From Stictocephala bisonia (Eukaryota > Arthropoda > Insecta > Hemiptera > Membracidae), in assembly GCA_035578905.1 (NCBI GenBank), contig JAQJVL010000176.1, positions 901,501 to 965,500 of the forward strand: a stretch of 64,000 bases of DNA, given 5' to 3'. Made by a program: the position numbers and the translations under genes. Shown here one piece after another: positions 1 through 12,339 of the stretch. Below the pieces are notes generated by a model. That model saw nothing but the letters and a program-made list of their open reading frames with translations. It searched no databases and was not told the origin of the DNA. The first letter of the stretch is position 1; each line of letters starts with the position of its first letter.

Positions 1-1831
1 ATGCTAAGAACACTTACTATTAGGCAGATGCTAAGCACACTTACTATTAGGCAGATGCTAAGAACACTTACTATTAGGCAGATGCTAAGCACACTTACTA
101 TTAGGCAGATGCTAAGCACACTTACTATTAGGCAGATGCTAAGAACACTTACTATTAGGCAGATGCTAAGAACACTTGCTATTAGGCAGATGCTAAGAAC
201 ACTTACTATTAGGCAGATGCTAAGAACACTTACTATTAGGCAGATGCTAAGAACACTTACAATTAGGCAGATGCTAAGAACACTTACTATTAGGCAGATG
301 CTAAGCACACTTACTATTAGGCAGATGCTAAGCACACTTACTATTAGGCAGATGCTAAGAACACTTGCTATTAGGCAGATGCTAAGAACACTTACTATTA
401 GGCAGATGCTAAGAACACTTACTATTAGGCAGATGCTAAGCACACTTACTATTAGGCAGATGCTAAGAACACTTACTATTAGGCAGATGCTAAGAACACT
501 TACTATTAGGCAGATGCTAAGCACACTTACTATTAGGCAGATGCTAAGAACACTTACTATTAGGCAGATGCTAAGCACACTTACTATTAGGCAGATGCTA
601 AGCACACTTACTATTAGGCAGATGCTAAGAACACTTACTATTAGGCAGATGCTAAGAACACTTACTATTAGGCAGATGCTAAGCACACTTACTATTAGGC
701 AGATGCTAAGCACACTTACTATTAGGCAGATGCTAAGCACACTTACTATTAGGCAGATGCTAAGAACACTTACTATTAGGCAGATGCTAAGCACACTTAC
801 TATTAGGCAGATGCTAAGAACACTTACTATTAGGCAGATGCTAAGAACACTTACTATTAGGCAGATGCTAAGCACACTTACTATTAGGCAGATGCTAAGC
901 ACACTTACTATTAGGCAGATGCTAAGAACACTTGCTATTAGGCAGATGCTAAGCACACTTACTATTAGGCAGATGCTAAGAACACTTGCTATTAGGCAGA
1001 TGCTAAGCACACTTACTATTAGGCAGATGCTAAGCACACTTACTATTAGGCAGATGCTAAGAACACTTGCTATTAGGCAGATGCTAAGCACACTTACTAT
1101 TAGGCAGATGCTAAGCACACTTACTATTAGGCAGATGCTAAGAACACTTGCTATTAGGCAGATGCTAAGCACACTTAATATTGGGCAGATGCAAAGCACA
1201 CTTACTACCGGGCATATGCTAAGAACACTTACTATTAGGCAGATGCTAAGCACACTTACTATTAGGCAGATGCTAAGAACACTTACTATTAGGCAGATGC
1301 TAAGAACACTTACTATTAGGCAGATGCTAAGCACACTTACTATTAGGCAGATGCTAAGCACACTTACTATTAGGCAGATGCTAAGAACACTTGCTATTAG
1401 GCAGATGCTAAGCACACTTACTATTAGGCAGATGCTAAGAACACTTGCTATTAGGCAGATGCTAAGCACACTTACTATTAGGCAGATGCTAAGAACACTT
1501 GCTATTAGGCAGATGCTAAGAACACTTACTATTAGGCAGATGCTAAGAACACTTGCTATTAGGCAGATGCTAAGCACACTTACTATTAGGCAGATGCTAA
1601 GAACACTTGCTATTAGGCAGATGCTAAGCACACTTACTATTAGGCAGATGCTAAGCACACTTACTATTAGGCAGATGCTAAGAACACTTGCTATTAGGCA
1701 GATGCTAAGCACACTTAATATTGGGCAGATGCAAAGCACACTTACTACCGGGCATATGCTAAGCACACTTACTACTGGGCAGATACTAAGCACACTTACT
1801 ACTGGGCAGATGCTAAGTACACTTACTATTA
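1..1831. repeat. 27-bp tandem array, about 68 copies, cut by the left window edge
   Basis: The array starts in phase with base 1, so it probably continues to the left. The unit alternates at two positions (aaGaac/aaGcac and actAtt/gctAtt). Because 27 is a multiple of three and the unit has no stop in one frame, it gives a 618-codon open frame of a nine-residue repeat (MLRTLTIRQ). I treat this as an artefact of the period. A variant block (taatattgggcag ... taccgggcatatg) occurs at 1175-1215 and again at 1715-1755, exactly 540 bp or 20 units apart. The last units, from about 1740, are the most divergent, as usual at an array edge. Confidence 0.95.
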
Positions 1832-3642
1832 CAGTTAGTATGTACAGCCCAATCTGATCCCCAAAAAATCAAATTCAAAATTTGAATTTTGAATTTTTTT
1901 GAATTAGCGCTAGTTAGGTACAACCTAACTAGATACATGTTTATATTCTGTGGTGTAACAATATAATTTGTGCGGGAATTTGTAGGCATATACCTCAATA
2001 AAGTACGCCCTTCTCAATATTTTAATAAAACTTGATTCCATTAAAGCTTAAGACATCTGCTTTGTTTATCGCTGATCGTGGATTTATATGTCCTAGCATC
2101 CAAATTAAGATCCTGAATGTCACAGGAGTGGCTACAATTACATCTCACTACCGACCACTCATCCTACAAAACAAGACTTCATACGTGAAGGCACATATTC
2201 TGAAAAATAAGTTAATAATTGTTGGCGTTTAACTATGCGATGTTTCTACTTAAACTCTGTTCTGTATCAGAATAGAGAGTAATGAAAATGCTAATCCTCA
2301 CAAAGGTACTGCACTCCTGGAATACAATAAACATTTTCGTCATTAATGTGAGTTGCACATGCATTCAGACCAATTAACAAACAAATTAACCAGAGCATAC
2401 ATTACCTGGAACAAATAAGACTGCCAATAAATGTGAATAAAAACAAAGCTTTATTTGATTTAAATTGAACTGTGAATTTATGTTTGCCGGTGACGGCAAT
2501 ACAAAAATTATTCATTTAATTTAGTTGTTCAAACTTATTCGCTCAATGTGAGCATGCTGGTATTTGCATTTATGTCGGATATATTACATACTGTACAGAA
2601 TTTACTGTAATAATGTACAGATTAGGACAGCTGTGGGGGGGGGGGGAAGGAGGCTGTACTATTTTACAAAATCTACTATTTGCGAAACAAACGCATATAA
2701 GTTCAGGTTTATAATAACTTAAGAAATGCGCAAGACAAATTTATGTTTGATTGATTTCACTAATTGGGCATTACTGCAAATACACTAACAAACAAGTTAC
2801 AATAATGACGTACCTTTAAGGGACGTGTAAATTAAAGACAGTTCCGGGCAGCTGTGGACTACACGCATTGCTGACATTCATTTTTTGTAAACTCTTTCTT
2901 GTTTTAAGTAAATCAAGAAAGAGTGGTACATATACCAACCCTAACAGAAACACTTAATCAGCTATTAACCCATATTCATTTTAACCGTAACGAAGTAATA
3001 TTTTAACTTTAATTTTCGACAATACCAAATACTTTTTCTTTGAACATAAGACTATATAATTTAAGCCTTACTTGTTATTGTGATAACAATGGATGATATC
3101 AATGGAATAAATCTATTTCTTAGCTTCACAGAATGTCAATGCAGATGTAAACGATTGTCAAATTACTCGAAAACATAGGCTACTATTTATTGTCAATCAT
3201 TATGTGCAATCCCCGAGGTATTTTTTGAAGTTTGACATATTATTTGTTGTCGAGGTGGAGGTAAAAAGATCGCCGAATGACCAGAAAATGTATATAATAT
3301 TTTTTAAATGGTCTATACAACCTTATTCTAAAGACTAGGACTAGGTCTAAGACTGTGACCACAGAGAAACGAATAGTATGTTTTTAAAGCCTAGCCCACT
3401 ATTGAAAAAAATGAAAGCCTATGCACAGTATTTTTTTTTTTTTTTTTCAAACAGTTACAGTAGTTTGAAAACATTTTTCAAACAACAAACCGTCCACGCT
3501 AGCTGGCCAGTGTTTCCTGAGATGGGATTTCATCAAGTAAGTCCATATTACGGCCAAAATCCACTCTCTGACTCGGTTTATAGAACTTTACTAGGTTGTG
3601 ACTGATTTCGATAATCTATTGAGCCTTAAAGTCCAAAAATGA
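1832..3642. other. AT-rich stretch without a recognisable gene
   Basis: I see no coding signal here. There are two short perfect hairpins. One has a 10-bp stem, CTAGTTAGGT (1910-1919) with ACCTAACTAG (1923-1932). The other has an 11-bp stem, ACTCTTTCTTG (2891-2901) with CAAGAAAGAGT (2914-2924). A G-tract of about a dozen bases lies near 2635-2646. Open frames at 2032-2232 and 3378-3605 are short, of unbiased composition, and match no family I know. Confidence 0.5.
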
Positions 3643-4522
3643 AAAGGAAATGTACAAGAGATGCCTCTTGTCATCGCAGTCAAGGAAATGTACAAGATAT
3701 GCCTCTTGTCATTGCAGTCAAGAAAATGTACAAGATATGCCTCTTGTCATGCAGTCAAGGAATTGTACAAGATATGCCTCTTGCCATTGCAGTCAAAGAA
3801 ATGTACAAGATATGCCTCTTGTCATGCAGTCAAGGAAATGTACAAGATATGCCTCTTGTCATTGTAGTCAAAGAAATGTACAAGATATGCCTCTTGTCAT
3901 TGTAGTCAAGGAAATGTACAAGATATGCCTCTTATCATTGTAGTCAAAGAAATGTACAAGATATACCTCTTGCCATTGCAGTCAAGGAAATGTACAAGAT
4001 ATGCCTCTTGTCATTGCAGTCAAAGAAATGTACAAGATTGCCTCTTGTCATTGTAGTCAAGGAAATGTACAAGATATGCCTCTTGTCACTGTAGCCAAAG
4101 AAATATACAAGATATGCCTCTTGCCATTGTAGTCAAAGAAATGTACAAGATATGCCTCTTGTCATTGTAGTCAAGGAAATGTACAAGATATGCCTCTTAT
4201 CATTGTAGTCAAAGAAATGTACAAGATATACCTCTTGCCATTGCAGTCAAGGAAATGTACAAGATATGCCTCTTGTTATTGCAGTCAAAGAAATGTACAA
4301 GATTGCCTCTTGTCATTGTAGTCAAGGAAATGTACAAGATATGCCTCTTGTCACTGTAGCCAAAGAAATATACAAGATATGCCTCTTGCCATTGTAGTCA
4401 AAGAAATGTACAAGATATGCCTCTTGTCATTGTAGTCAAGGAAATGTACAAGATATGCCTCTTGTCATTGTAGTCAAAGAAATGTACAATATATGCCTCT
4501 TGTCATTGCAGTCAAGGAAATG
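3643..4522. repeat. 38-bp tandem array, about 23 copies
   Basis: The unit has the core aaatgtacaagatatgcctc, and alternate copies read aaggaaatg or aaagaaatg. A block of about seven units beginning with the variant atatacctcttgcc at 3961 recurs at 4226. It carries the same 2-bp deletion variant (gattgcc) and the same tcactgtagcc variant. This shows a segmental duplication inside the array of about 265 bp. Open frames in all three plus frames are repeat artefacts. Confidence 0.95.
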
Positions 4523-4910
4523 TTTATACATGTGTACAGTATACGTTCTAAATCTCGAAACAGACACTTAAAAAATGATTTTAGTAGTATGTAGTCATAA
4601 GGCAATTTACAGCACTAGACGTATTGTAAAGGCATTAGGCCTACAATCTATACAACATTCATCCTTGTTTAGTTATTGAAATTATAATTTTTATAGATTC
4701 TTGCAGTGTATAAATCAATGAAAAACTAAAAATTAACCCTTTAGAACGAATGGAATCTTATGTTATTATTATTCACTGACTAAGAAACCTTCAGAATCTT
4801 CTCTTAATTAGTCTAACTTATCATGGACTAACTTATACAGTACTAAGAAATAAAAGCTGGTATAAAAGTACTTAAGGCGGTAAAAGAACTCTGAGGTAAG
4901 CGACCTGTCA

Positions 4911-4982
4911 GACGGCATGACAGTCGGCTTGACAGACGGCAAGAAAGTCGGCTTGACAGACAGCATGACAGTCGGCTTGACA
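4911..4982. repeat. 24-bp tandem repeat, 3 copies
   Basis: Three consecutive units (4911-4934, 4935-4958, 4959-4982) contain the core gacagtcggcttgaca with one or two substitutions each. Confidence 0.85.
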
Positions 4983-5348
4983 GTGTGGATGCTACATCTG
5001 TTTTTGTCTCATCCGGCGACATGACAGACGACTTGATAGTGAGTAAGGGGCGCAATGGTTGGATGGGAAATTTGATAGCTTCACATGTGTGAATTAGTTG
5101 AATTTGGTTGATAAAAAGTTTACACGGGCTGTGATGACCCTTCCTACAAGTCCCCTTATTTTCCTCTTATAATACGAATTAAATTAATTCAGACATATGA
5201 AATTTATTTTCTCCACTCGCCAATTCACACGAGCCTGCTGGCCTGAACTTGAACTTATATCAGTTGTACCGACTGTCAGTTCAGTTATGGAACCTTTGGG
5301 CAACACAAACAGATACCTAGCCATTGGGTCTGAGTCAAAGAGTAAGAA

Positions 5349-5452
5349 AAAAATACTTACACCATGGTCTGAGACATCCAGCCATCATGACGACAGTTAA
5401 AAAAATACTTACACCATGGTCTGAGACATCCAGCCATCATGACGACAGTTAA
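5349..5452. repeat. 52-bp tandem duplication with a minus-strand donor-like motif
   Basis: Two copies (5349-5400 and 5401-5452) carry acttacaccatggtctgaga and the following atccagccatcatgacgac. On the minus strand each copy reads from an ATGATGG start context to CCATGGT followed by GTAAGTATT, a strong splice-donor consensus. I cannot tell whether this is a duplicated short exon or chance. Confidence 0.75.
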
Positions 5453-5634
5453 AAACGGTTTATGTGAATAGGTTAATTAATTAATTAATTCAATCTTAAG
5501 GCGCCGATCGCTTGGATGTGGATTTCGAATGAGTGTCTGAGGTTATACGAGCGAATGTACTCTTTGTTACTATATTACTAAGGCTGACTATTCCATAGAA
5601 ATTGTCATTGAATAACAGCCCAAAGATAAATGAA

Positions 5635-5790
5635 CAGCTTGTAGTTAACAGCTGGGGAGGCGGAATTATGATCCGTGAGGTCAGGTACAGACCGACCGTC
5701 ATAAATATTCCTACTAATCCCTTTGCAGCTCAGGCGGCGTTTTGACCCGCGAAAGAAAAAGTGAAAATGGAAGGGGTTACGAGAGTAAGG
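5635..5790 (-). repeat. Dispersed repeat, copy A (inverted relative to copy B at 11 kb)
   Basis: The reverse complement aligns with 11045-11235. Shared landmarks are cactttctccttcgcgg, gatcaaaacgcc, tatgatggtctgtacctgac, ctcacggatc and ttaacagctg, in the same order. Substitutions and small gaps separate the two. Two copies in opposite orientation 5.3 kb apart suggest a transposable-element fragment of unknown family. I see no protein motif in it. Confidence 0.7.
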
Positions 5791-6568
5791 GACAAGGAGG
5801 AACAAGAGGAATTTTGTGCTGATTGGCACCAGTGTTATTTTAATTCTTGAGTTGTTTTGTAAACCAGTGTAAACTGAAATTTGCTCGCAATAAAATGCAT
5901 GTTTATTTATTTAAAATACAGTTACCCGTTACCTCGTAGACCAATGATAACTTTTGGAGCTTTCTCCATAGTACAAATTGTTACAATGAACAGTTCAGGG
6001 TGCTGACTGAAGGAATTCCTACATACCACATTCTTTTACACGTACCGGATATTACTCATTTGGTGGTTCATCAACTCAGTTTCCAAAGAATTCTTGCTTA
6101 AGAATCTGCAGAGGCTGGCATCCATATTTGATTTATTCTTATAGCAGTAATGTTAACATTGAAACCAAATAGTTTGATTGTTTATAAACCAAATTTTGTG
6201 AATGAGGCGTAATTTTAAACGTAACAAGAATATAGTACCTACTGCTTTTAAAAGCTATATTTCTAATATACATCATAGTTCGTATGAAAAAGAGTGAAAT
6301 TAAAATGTGTTACTTTGAACATTTGTATACATTTTTCTACTTGTTTATTACATTTTGTTTGGCTACATAACATACCCAAGAAAGTTTTCTTTTTTCGTAA
6401 TTATTTACTTGGTGTTAAATACGGGTATATAACAATTAACTTTAAACTGCTGCCCCACATCGAGGAAGTGACAAAATATATATATTAATATTGTTATATT
6501 TACTTTAAAGTAAGAGAAACACTAGACGTTAATTAAATTATAGTTTGAATATACGTAATTATAGAAAT

Positions 6569-6920
6569 TAACTTACGTCAATTTCCTCAAAATAAAAATA
6601 TACATAAGCATGAAACAAGAAATTCGAATCAACTGAACATTATACAATTTAAATACTCAACAATACAAAAAAACCATGAATTTATGGCTATTAAATCATA
6701 TAATAAATTACCTTATAATTTAATAAATCTTGAAGTGAAACAATTATATGCAACTATTTGTTAGAATAATGTTTATACAACATTGAAGACTTCTTTAAAA
6801 TTCAACTGTAATTTATATGTACATTTTTCTCTACATTAAGTTTATTATATTATACTACTGTATATTATATATTGTAATTCCACATTTGAGGTTTGATGCA
6901 ATAAAGATTATTATTATTAT
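6569..6920 (+). pseudogene. 3' end of a non-LTR retrotransposon (LINE), ORF C-terminus plus (ATT)n tail
   Basis: Translation gives ..IHKHETRNSNQLN.. and FMAIKSYNKLPYNLINL, followed by a stop. This fits the C-terminal pattern of jockey/CR1-type LINE ORF2 proteins (a ..TRN.. motif, then .gik.YNkLP..i..l). The DNA then runs about 170 bp to tgcaataaagattattatta, a typical LINE terminus with an A/T-rich microsatellite tail. The copy is heavily 5'-truncated, since I see no clear reverse transcriptase upstream. The insertion lies about 210 bp left of the 50-bp satellite array. Confidence 0.7.
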
Positions 6921-7133
6921 AATATTAGGCCTAACCTGAGTCAAATTATAAAATAGAAATGTGGCGTTTAAGCCATTGTTTAGGCATTATTGTAACTAAT
7001 ATAATACAACGAATTTAATTCAATGAAGCTTAAAATGTCACGAAGTAGGTTAGCAGAATTCACTTTTATTGAATGACATTTAAATAGGCCCGTTAAATTT
7101 TTTACACCTTTAATATACTTTTATAATTTTATT

Positions 7134-10100
7134 TATTGAATAAAATACAGACGGTAGGCGTCCGTTTGCCTAAACGTTACACCTATTAAATAAAATACAG
7201 ACGGTAGGCGTCCGTTTACCTAAACGTTACACCTATTAAATAAAATACAGACGGTAGGCGTCCGTTTACCTAAACGTTACATCTATTAAATAAAATACAG
7301 ACGGTAGGCGTCCGTTTACCTAAACGTTACACCTATTAAATAAAATACAGACGGTAAGCGTCCGTTTACCTAAACGTTACACATATTAAATAAAATACAG
7401 ACGGTAGGCGTCCGTTTACCTAAACGTTACACCTATTAAATAAAATACAGACGGTAGGCGTCCGTTTACCTAAACGTTACACCTATTAAATAAAATACAG
7501 ACGGTAGGCGTCCGTTTACCTAAACGTTACACCTATTAAATAAAATACAGACGGTAGGCGTCCGTTTACCTAAACGTTACACATATTAAATAAAATATAG
7601 ACGGTAGGCGTCCGTTTACCTAAACGTTACACCTATTAAATAAAATACAGACGGTAGGCGTCCGTTTACCTAAACGTTACACCTATTAAATAAAATACAG
7701 ACGGTAGGCGTCCGTTTACCTAAACGTTACACATGTTAAATAAAATACAGACGGTAGGCGTCCGTTTACCTAAACGTTACACCTATTAAATAAAATACAG
7801 ACGGTAGGCTTCCGTTTACCTAAACGTTACACCTATTAAATAAAATACAGACAGTAGGCGTCCGTTTACCTAAACGTTACACCTATTAAATAAAATACAG
7901 ACGGTAGGCTTCCGTTTACCTAAACGTTACACCTATTAAATAAAATACAGACAGTAGGCGTCCGTTTACCTAAACGTTACACCTATTAAATAAAATACAG
8001 ACGGTATGCGTCCGTTTACCTAAACGTTACACCTATTAAATAAAATACAGACGGTAGGCGTCCGTTTACCTAAACGTTACACCTATTAAATAAAATACAG
8101 ACGGTAGGCGTCCGTTTACCTAAACGTTACACATATTAAATAAAATACAGACGGTAGGCTTCCGTTTACCTAAACGTTACACCTATTAAATAAAATACAG
8201 ACGGTAGGCTTCCGTTTACCTAAACGTTACACATATTAAATAAAATACAGACGGTAGGCGTCCGTTTACCTAAACGTTACACCTATTAAATAAAATACAG
8301 ACGGTAGGCGTCCGTTTACCTAAACGTTACACCTATTAAATAAAATACAGACAGTAGGCGTCCGTTTACCTAAACGTTACACCTATTAAATAAAATACAG
8401 ACGGTAGGCGTCCGTTTACCTAAACGTTACACCTATTAAATAAAATACAGACGGTAGGCGTCCGTTTACCTAAACGTTACACCTATTAAATAAAATACAG
8501 ACGGTAGGCGTCCGTTTACCTAAACGTTACACCTATTAAATAAAATACAGACAGTAGGCGTCCGTTTACCTAAACGTTACACCTATTAAATAAAATACAG
8601 ACGGTAGGCGTCCGTTTACCTAAACGTTACACATATTAAATAAAATACAGACGGTAGGCGTCCGTTTACCTAAACGTTACACATATTAAATAAAATACAG
8701 ACGGTAGGCGTCCGTTTACCTAAACGTTACACATATTAAATAAAATATAGACGGTAGGCGTCCGTTTACCTAAACGTTACACCTATTAAATAAAATACAG
8801 ACGGTAGGCGTCCGTTTACCTAAACGTTACACCTATTAAATAAAATACAGACGGTAGGCGTCCGTTTACCTAAACGTTACACATGTTAAATAAAATACAG
8901 ACGGTAGGCGTCCGTTTACCTAAACGTTACACCTATTAAATAAAATACAGACGGTAGGCTTCCGTTTACCTAAACGTTACACCTATTAAATAAAATACAG
9001 ACGGTAGGCTTCCGTTTACCTAAACGTTACACCTATTAAATAAAATACAGACAGTAGGCGTCCGTTTACCTAAACGTTACACCTATTAAATAAAATACAG
9101 ACGGTATGCGTCCGTTTACCTAAACGTTACACCTATTAAATAAAATACAGACGGTAGGCGTCCGTTTACCTAAACGTTACACCTATTAAATAAAATACAG
9201 ACGGTAGGCGTCCGTTTACCTAAACGTTACACATATTAAATAAAATACAGACGGTAGGCTTCCGTTTACCTAAACGTTACACCTATTAAATAAAATACAG
9301 ACGGTAGGCTTCCGTTTACCTAAACGTTACACATATTAAATAAAATACAGACGGTAGGCGTCCGTTTACCTAAACGTTACACCTATTAAATAAAATACAG
9401 ACGGTAGGCGTCCGTTTACCTAAACGTTACACCTATTAAATAAAATACAGACAGTAGGCGTCCGTTTACCTAAACGTTACACCTATTAAATAAAATACAG
9501 ACGGTAGGCGTCCGTTTACCTAAACGTTACACCTATTAAATAAAATACAGACGGTAGGCGTCCGTTTACCTAAACGTTACACCTATTAAATAAAATACAG
9601 ACGGTAGGCGTCCGTTTACCTAAACGTTACACCTATTAAATAAAATACAGACGGTAGGCGTCCGTTTACCTAAACGTTACACCTATTAAATAAAATACAG
9701 ACGGTAGGCGTCCGTTTACCTAAACGTTACACATATTAAATAAAATACAGACGGTAGGCGTCCGTTTACCTAAACGTTACACATATTAAATAAAATACAG
9801 ACGGTAGGCGTCCGTTTACCTAAACGTTACACATATTAAATAAAATATAGACGGTAGGCGTCCGTTTACCTAAACGTTACACCTATTAAATAAAATACAG
9901 ACGGTAGGCTTCGTTTACCTAAACGTTACACCTATTAAATAAAATATAGACGGTAGGCGTCCGTTTACCTAAACGTTACACATATTAAATAAAATATAGA
10001 CGGTAGGCTTCCGTTTACCTAAACGTTACACATATTAAATAAAATATAGACGGTAGGCGTCCGTTTACCTAAACGTTACACCTATTAAATAAAATACAGA

Positions 10101-10535
10101 CGGTAGGCGTCCGTTTACCTAAACGTTACACCTATTAAATAAAATACAGACGGTAGGCGTCCGTTTACCTAAACGTTACACCTATTAAATAAAATACAGA
10201 CGGTAGGCTTCCGTTTACCTAAACGTTACACATATTAAATAAAATATAGACGGTAGGCGTCCGTTTACCTAAACGTTACACCTATTAAATAAAATACAGA
10301 CGGTAGGCTTCCGTTTACCTAAACGTTACACATATTAAATAAAATACAGACGGTAGGCGTCCGTTTACCTAAACGTTACACCTATTAAATAAAATACAGA
10401 TGGTAGGCGTCCGTTTACCTAAACGTTACACCTATTAAATAAAATACAGACGGTAGGCGTCCGTTTACCTAAACGTTACACCTATTAAATAAAATACAGA
10501 CGGTAAGCGTCCGTTTACCTAAACGTTACACCTAT
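7134..10535. repeat. 50-bp tandem array, about 68 copies
   Basis: The unit carries the core tccgtttacctaaacgttac and is very homogeneous, with mostly single-base variants (cct/cat, cag/tag, gcg/gct). Each unit has short dyads, such as acgg...ccgt and the palindrome aacgtt. A shared variant block (ttaaataaaatatag, then acatgttaaa three units later) occurs at 7581 and 8731, 1150 bp or 23 units apart. A related ttaaataaaatatag block recurs at 9831, a further 1100 bp. This is higher-order structure. The period is not a multiple of three, so no long frame is open. Confidence 0.97.
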
Positions 10536-11009
10536 TTCCTCCCCGTCAGTGGACGTTAAATTTATTGTTGATTTTTACATTTATAAAATGGATATTTGTC
10601 ATTTAGTTATACTTTGGATTTTTAACAAACTTGTATAAATTTATTAAAAAGCATATTATATTTACTTTCTAAATTTAATTACAATGAAACTTAGGTTGCT
10701 TGAAAAATAAATATTATTGGGGCGATTATCATTATTATTAAATAATGTAATTGTTAGATTAAAAATTCAAATTAATTCAAAGCGTTTCATAGCCCTTGAT
10801 CGACAAAGTTCTATTATACATAGTCAATAATGAAATAAGTAAATAAATCACTCTGCAAGTAATCATGATCAGTTTCAGACTTCTAGCAACTCTTTAGAGT
10901 CAATACGATCGCTGAGTCAGTATAACTAAAGCAAATACTGTATATCTATCTTTGTTAGGTAAAATGTTTCTGCCGAGAGACCGGCACGTAACCACCCGGT
11001 TTTTTACCC
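10536..11009. other. AT-rich spacer, nothing recognised
   Basis: Unique AT-rich DNA between the 50-bp array and the dispersed repeat. Its right end becomes C-rich (about 10990-11040). No coding signal was found on either strand. Confidence 0.5.
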
Positions 11010-11235
11010 CCAAATTCCCCATCTGCTCCCTTCCCTCTCTGTTCCGCAGTCTCACTTTCTCCTTCGCGGATCAAAACGCCACCCAGAGGAGCAACCAGCA
11101 AGGTTGACACTTTTATGATGGTCTGTACCTGACCTCACGGATCAAAACGCCACCCAGAGGAGCAACCAGTAAGGTTGACACTTTTATGATGGTCTATACC
11201 TGACCTCACGGATCAAAACTCCTACATCCTTAACA
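11010..11235 (+). repeat. Dispersed repeat, copy B, containing a 71-bp partial triplication
   Basis: The segment starting ggatcaaaacgccaccc begins at 11068, 11139 and (partial) 11210, giving a 71-bp period. Its reverse complement matches 5635-5790. Copy A has the segment once, so the 71-bp duplication probably arose after the copies separated. Confidence 0.75.
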
Positions 11236-12138
11236 GCTGATACCTTTCAAACGTTTTCATAACTCTGATTGTGATCGAACTGGGAACCTTATATTATGAA
11301 GCTGGGTTTCAACTAACTAAGCTAAAAAATTCAGCTGATGCATTATAGTTTTTTTTAATTTGGTAAACTCATTCTGGCTTTGATGGTTATCAAGCAAGGG
11401 TACTAACTCATTTTCATTGCACATTTTGAGGGAAATACTTGAGATATGAATGTGGATAGCCTTGTGTAGTCTGGTTACTATCTGAGGACTGAATGAATAA
11501 GAAAGGCTCATTTATTACTAAAGAGTTTCATAATTAGTATATTACATGTTGATATGGATTAAAAACAACTGTACCAGTAACGTTACAAAAAAACAATCCT
11601 ACAATGTAAGATAGTAATACAAACAAAAGGTACACGTGTCTATGGCGATCGATTTTAATAAACCGCGCTCACCAGCCACTGATTCGAAGGACTCACAGGA
11701 TGTCACAGCCGTCTGGTCTGGAGATGGTAAAACATCGTGCGAAAGATAATTACAATATTTGTACTTTCTTATGGTATTGTAGATTATGTTGTGTCACTTT
11801 TCAATTAATTGCTATCTCGGCAGATATACTGAAGGGTATTGTGGAATCAGAACCACGTGGTAAATGTATGTTGGACAACTGTACTGTATCAACTCCCTAC
11901 ACAGCCAGACCACGATGGTAGTTGAACTAATGAATGACCGTTGAACGGATGCCTAGTCAAACTAAGACCACTGGTAATAACTTAACAAGCACACAACTTA
12001 CAAGTGGCGGAACTACATTACTAAGCATAGTCTATATAATAATGTCACTTGTCAGATATGAATCAGTTAAGCGGTTTAAAAGACTATAAATTCAATTCAA
12101 CTGAGGATAAATAATGACATAATGAACCTTTCACTTAC

Positions 12139-12301
12139 TGTCTCTACCGACCGCTTCCGCAACTTGATTCCATGTGTGTATGAGCAAGTCGTGGTTCCTG
12201 ACGCCGCCGTATTCCTCTTGATTATATAGAATGGGGAACCCTTTGATGGCATTCACTAATCGGTCGTCATCTGCGAAAGAGAACCGACGGGACGAATACA
12301 T
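12139..12301 (-). CDS. First coding exon of a MADF-domain (Adf-1-like) protein
   Basis: The exon reads on the minus strand from ATG at 12301 to 12139: 54 codons plus one base. It begins MYSSRRFSFADDDRLVNAIK and continues GFPILYNQEEYGGVRNHDLL and IHTWNQVAEAVGRD. This matches the first half of the MADF domain: L(V/I)..(V/I)...P.LY....Y, a spacer, then W..(V/I)A..(V/L)G. MADF is a Myb/SANT-like DNA-binding fold found in Adf-1 and many insect transcription regulators. The exon ends in A|GTAAGTGA, a strong donor in phase 1. The second half of the domain (usually ..RW..LRd.Y..) is not visible at lower coordinates, so the next exon may lie beyond a repeat-filled intron or outside the window. Use in a transcriptional regulator is inferred from the family. 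A Harbinger-associated MADF protein is an alternative origin. Confidence 0.68.
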
Positions 12302-12339
12302 GACATGCAAGTACAGTATTAGTATTACTTACTCACTAT

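Larger units (their letters stand above)
4523..6568. other. Mostly unique DNA with small repeats, no convincing gene
   Basis: This stretch holds a three-copy 24-bp repeat, a 52-bp tandem duplication and an inverted copy of a dispersed repeat, each listed separately. The perfect palindrome TAGGCCTA occurs at 4636-4643. The remaining open frames (for example 5197-5400 plus and 5605-5829 minus) are short; the minus one runs through the dispersed repeat. Confidence 0.45.

Noticed and set aside
11650..11700. Second exon of the MADF gene on the minus strand (after ccatctccag, before GTGAGCGCGG)
   Set aside because: The 45-nt segment is in the right phase, but its residues (NQTAVTSCESFESVA) do not match the second half of a MADF domain, which should contain RW..LR..Y.
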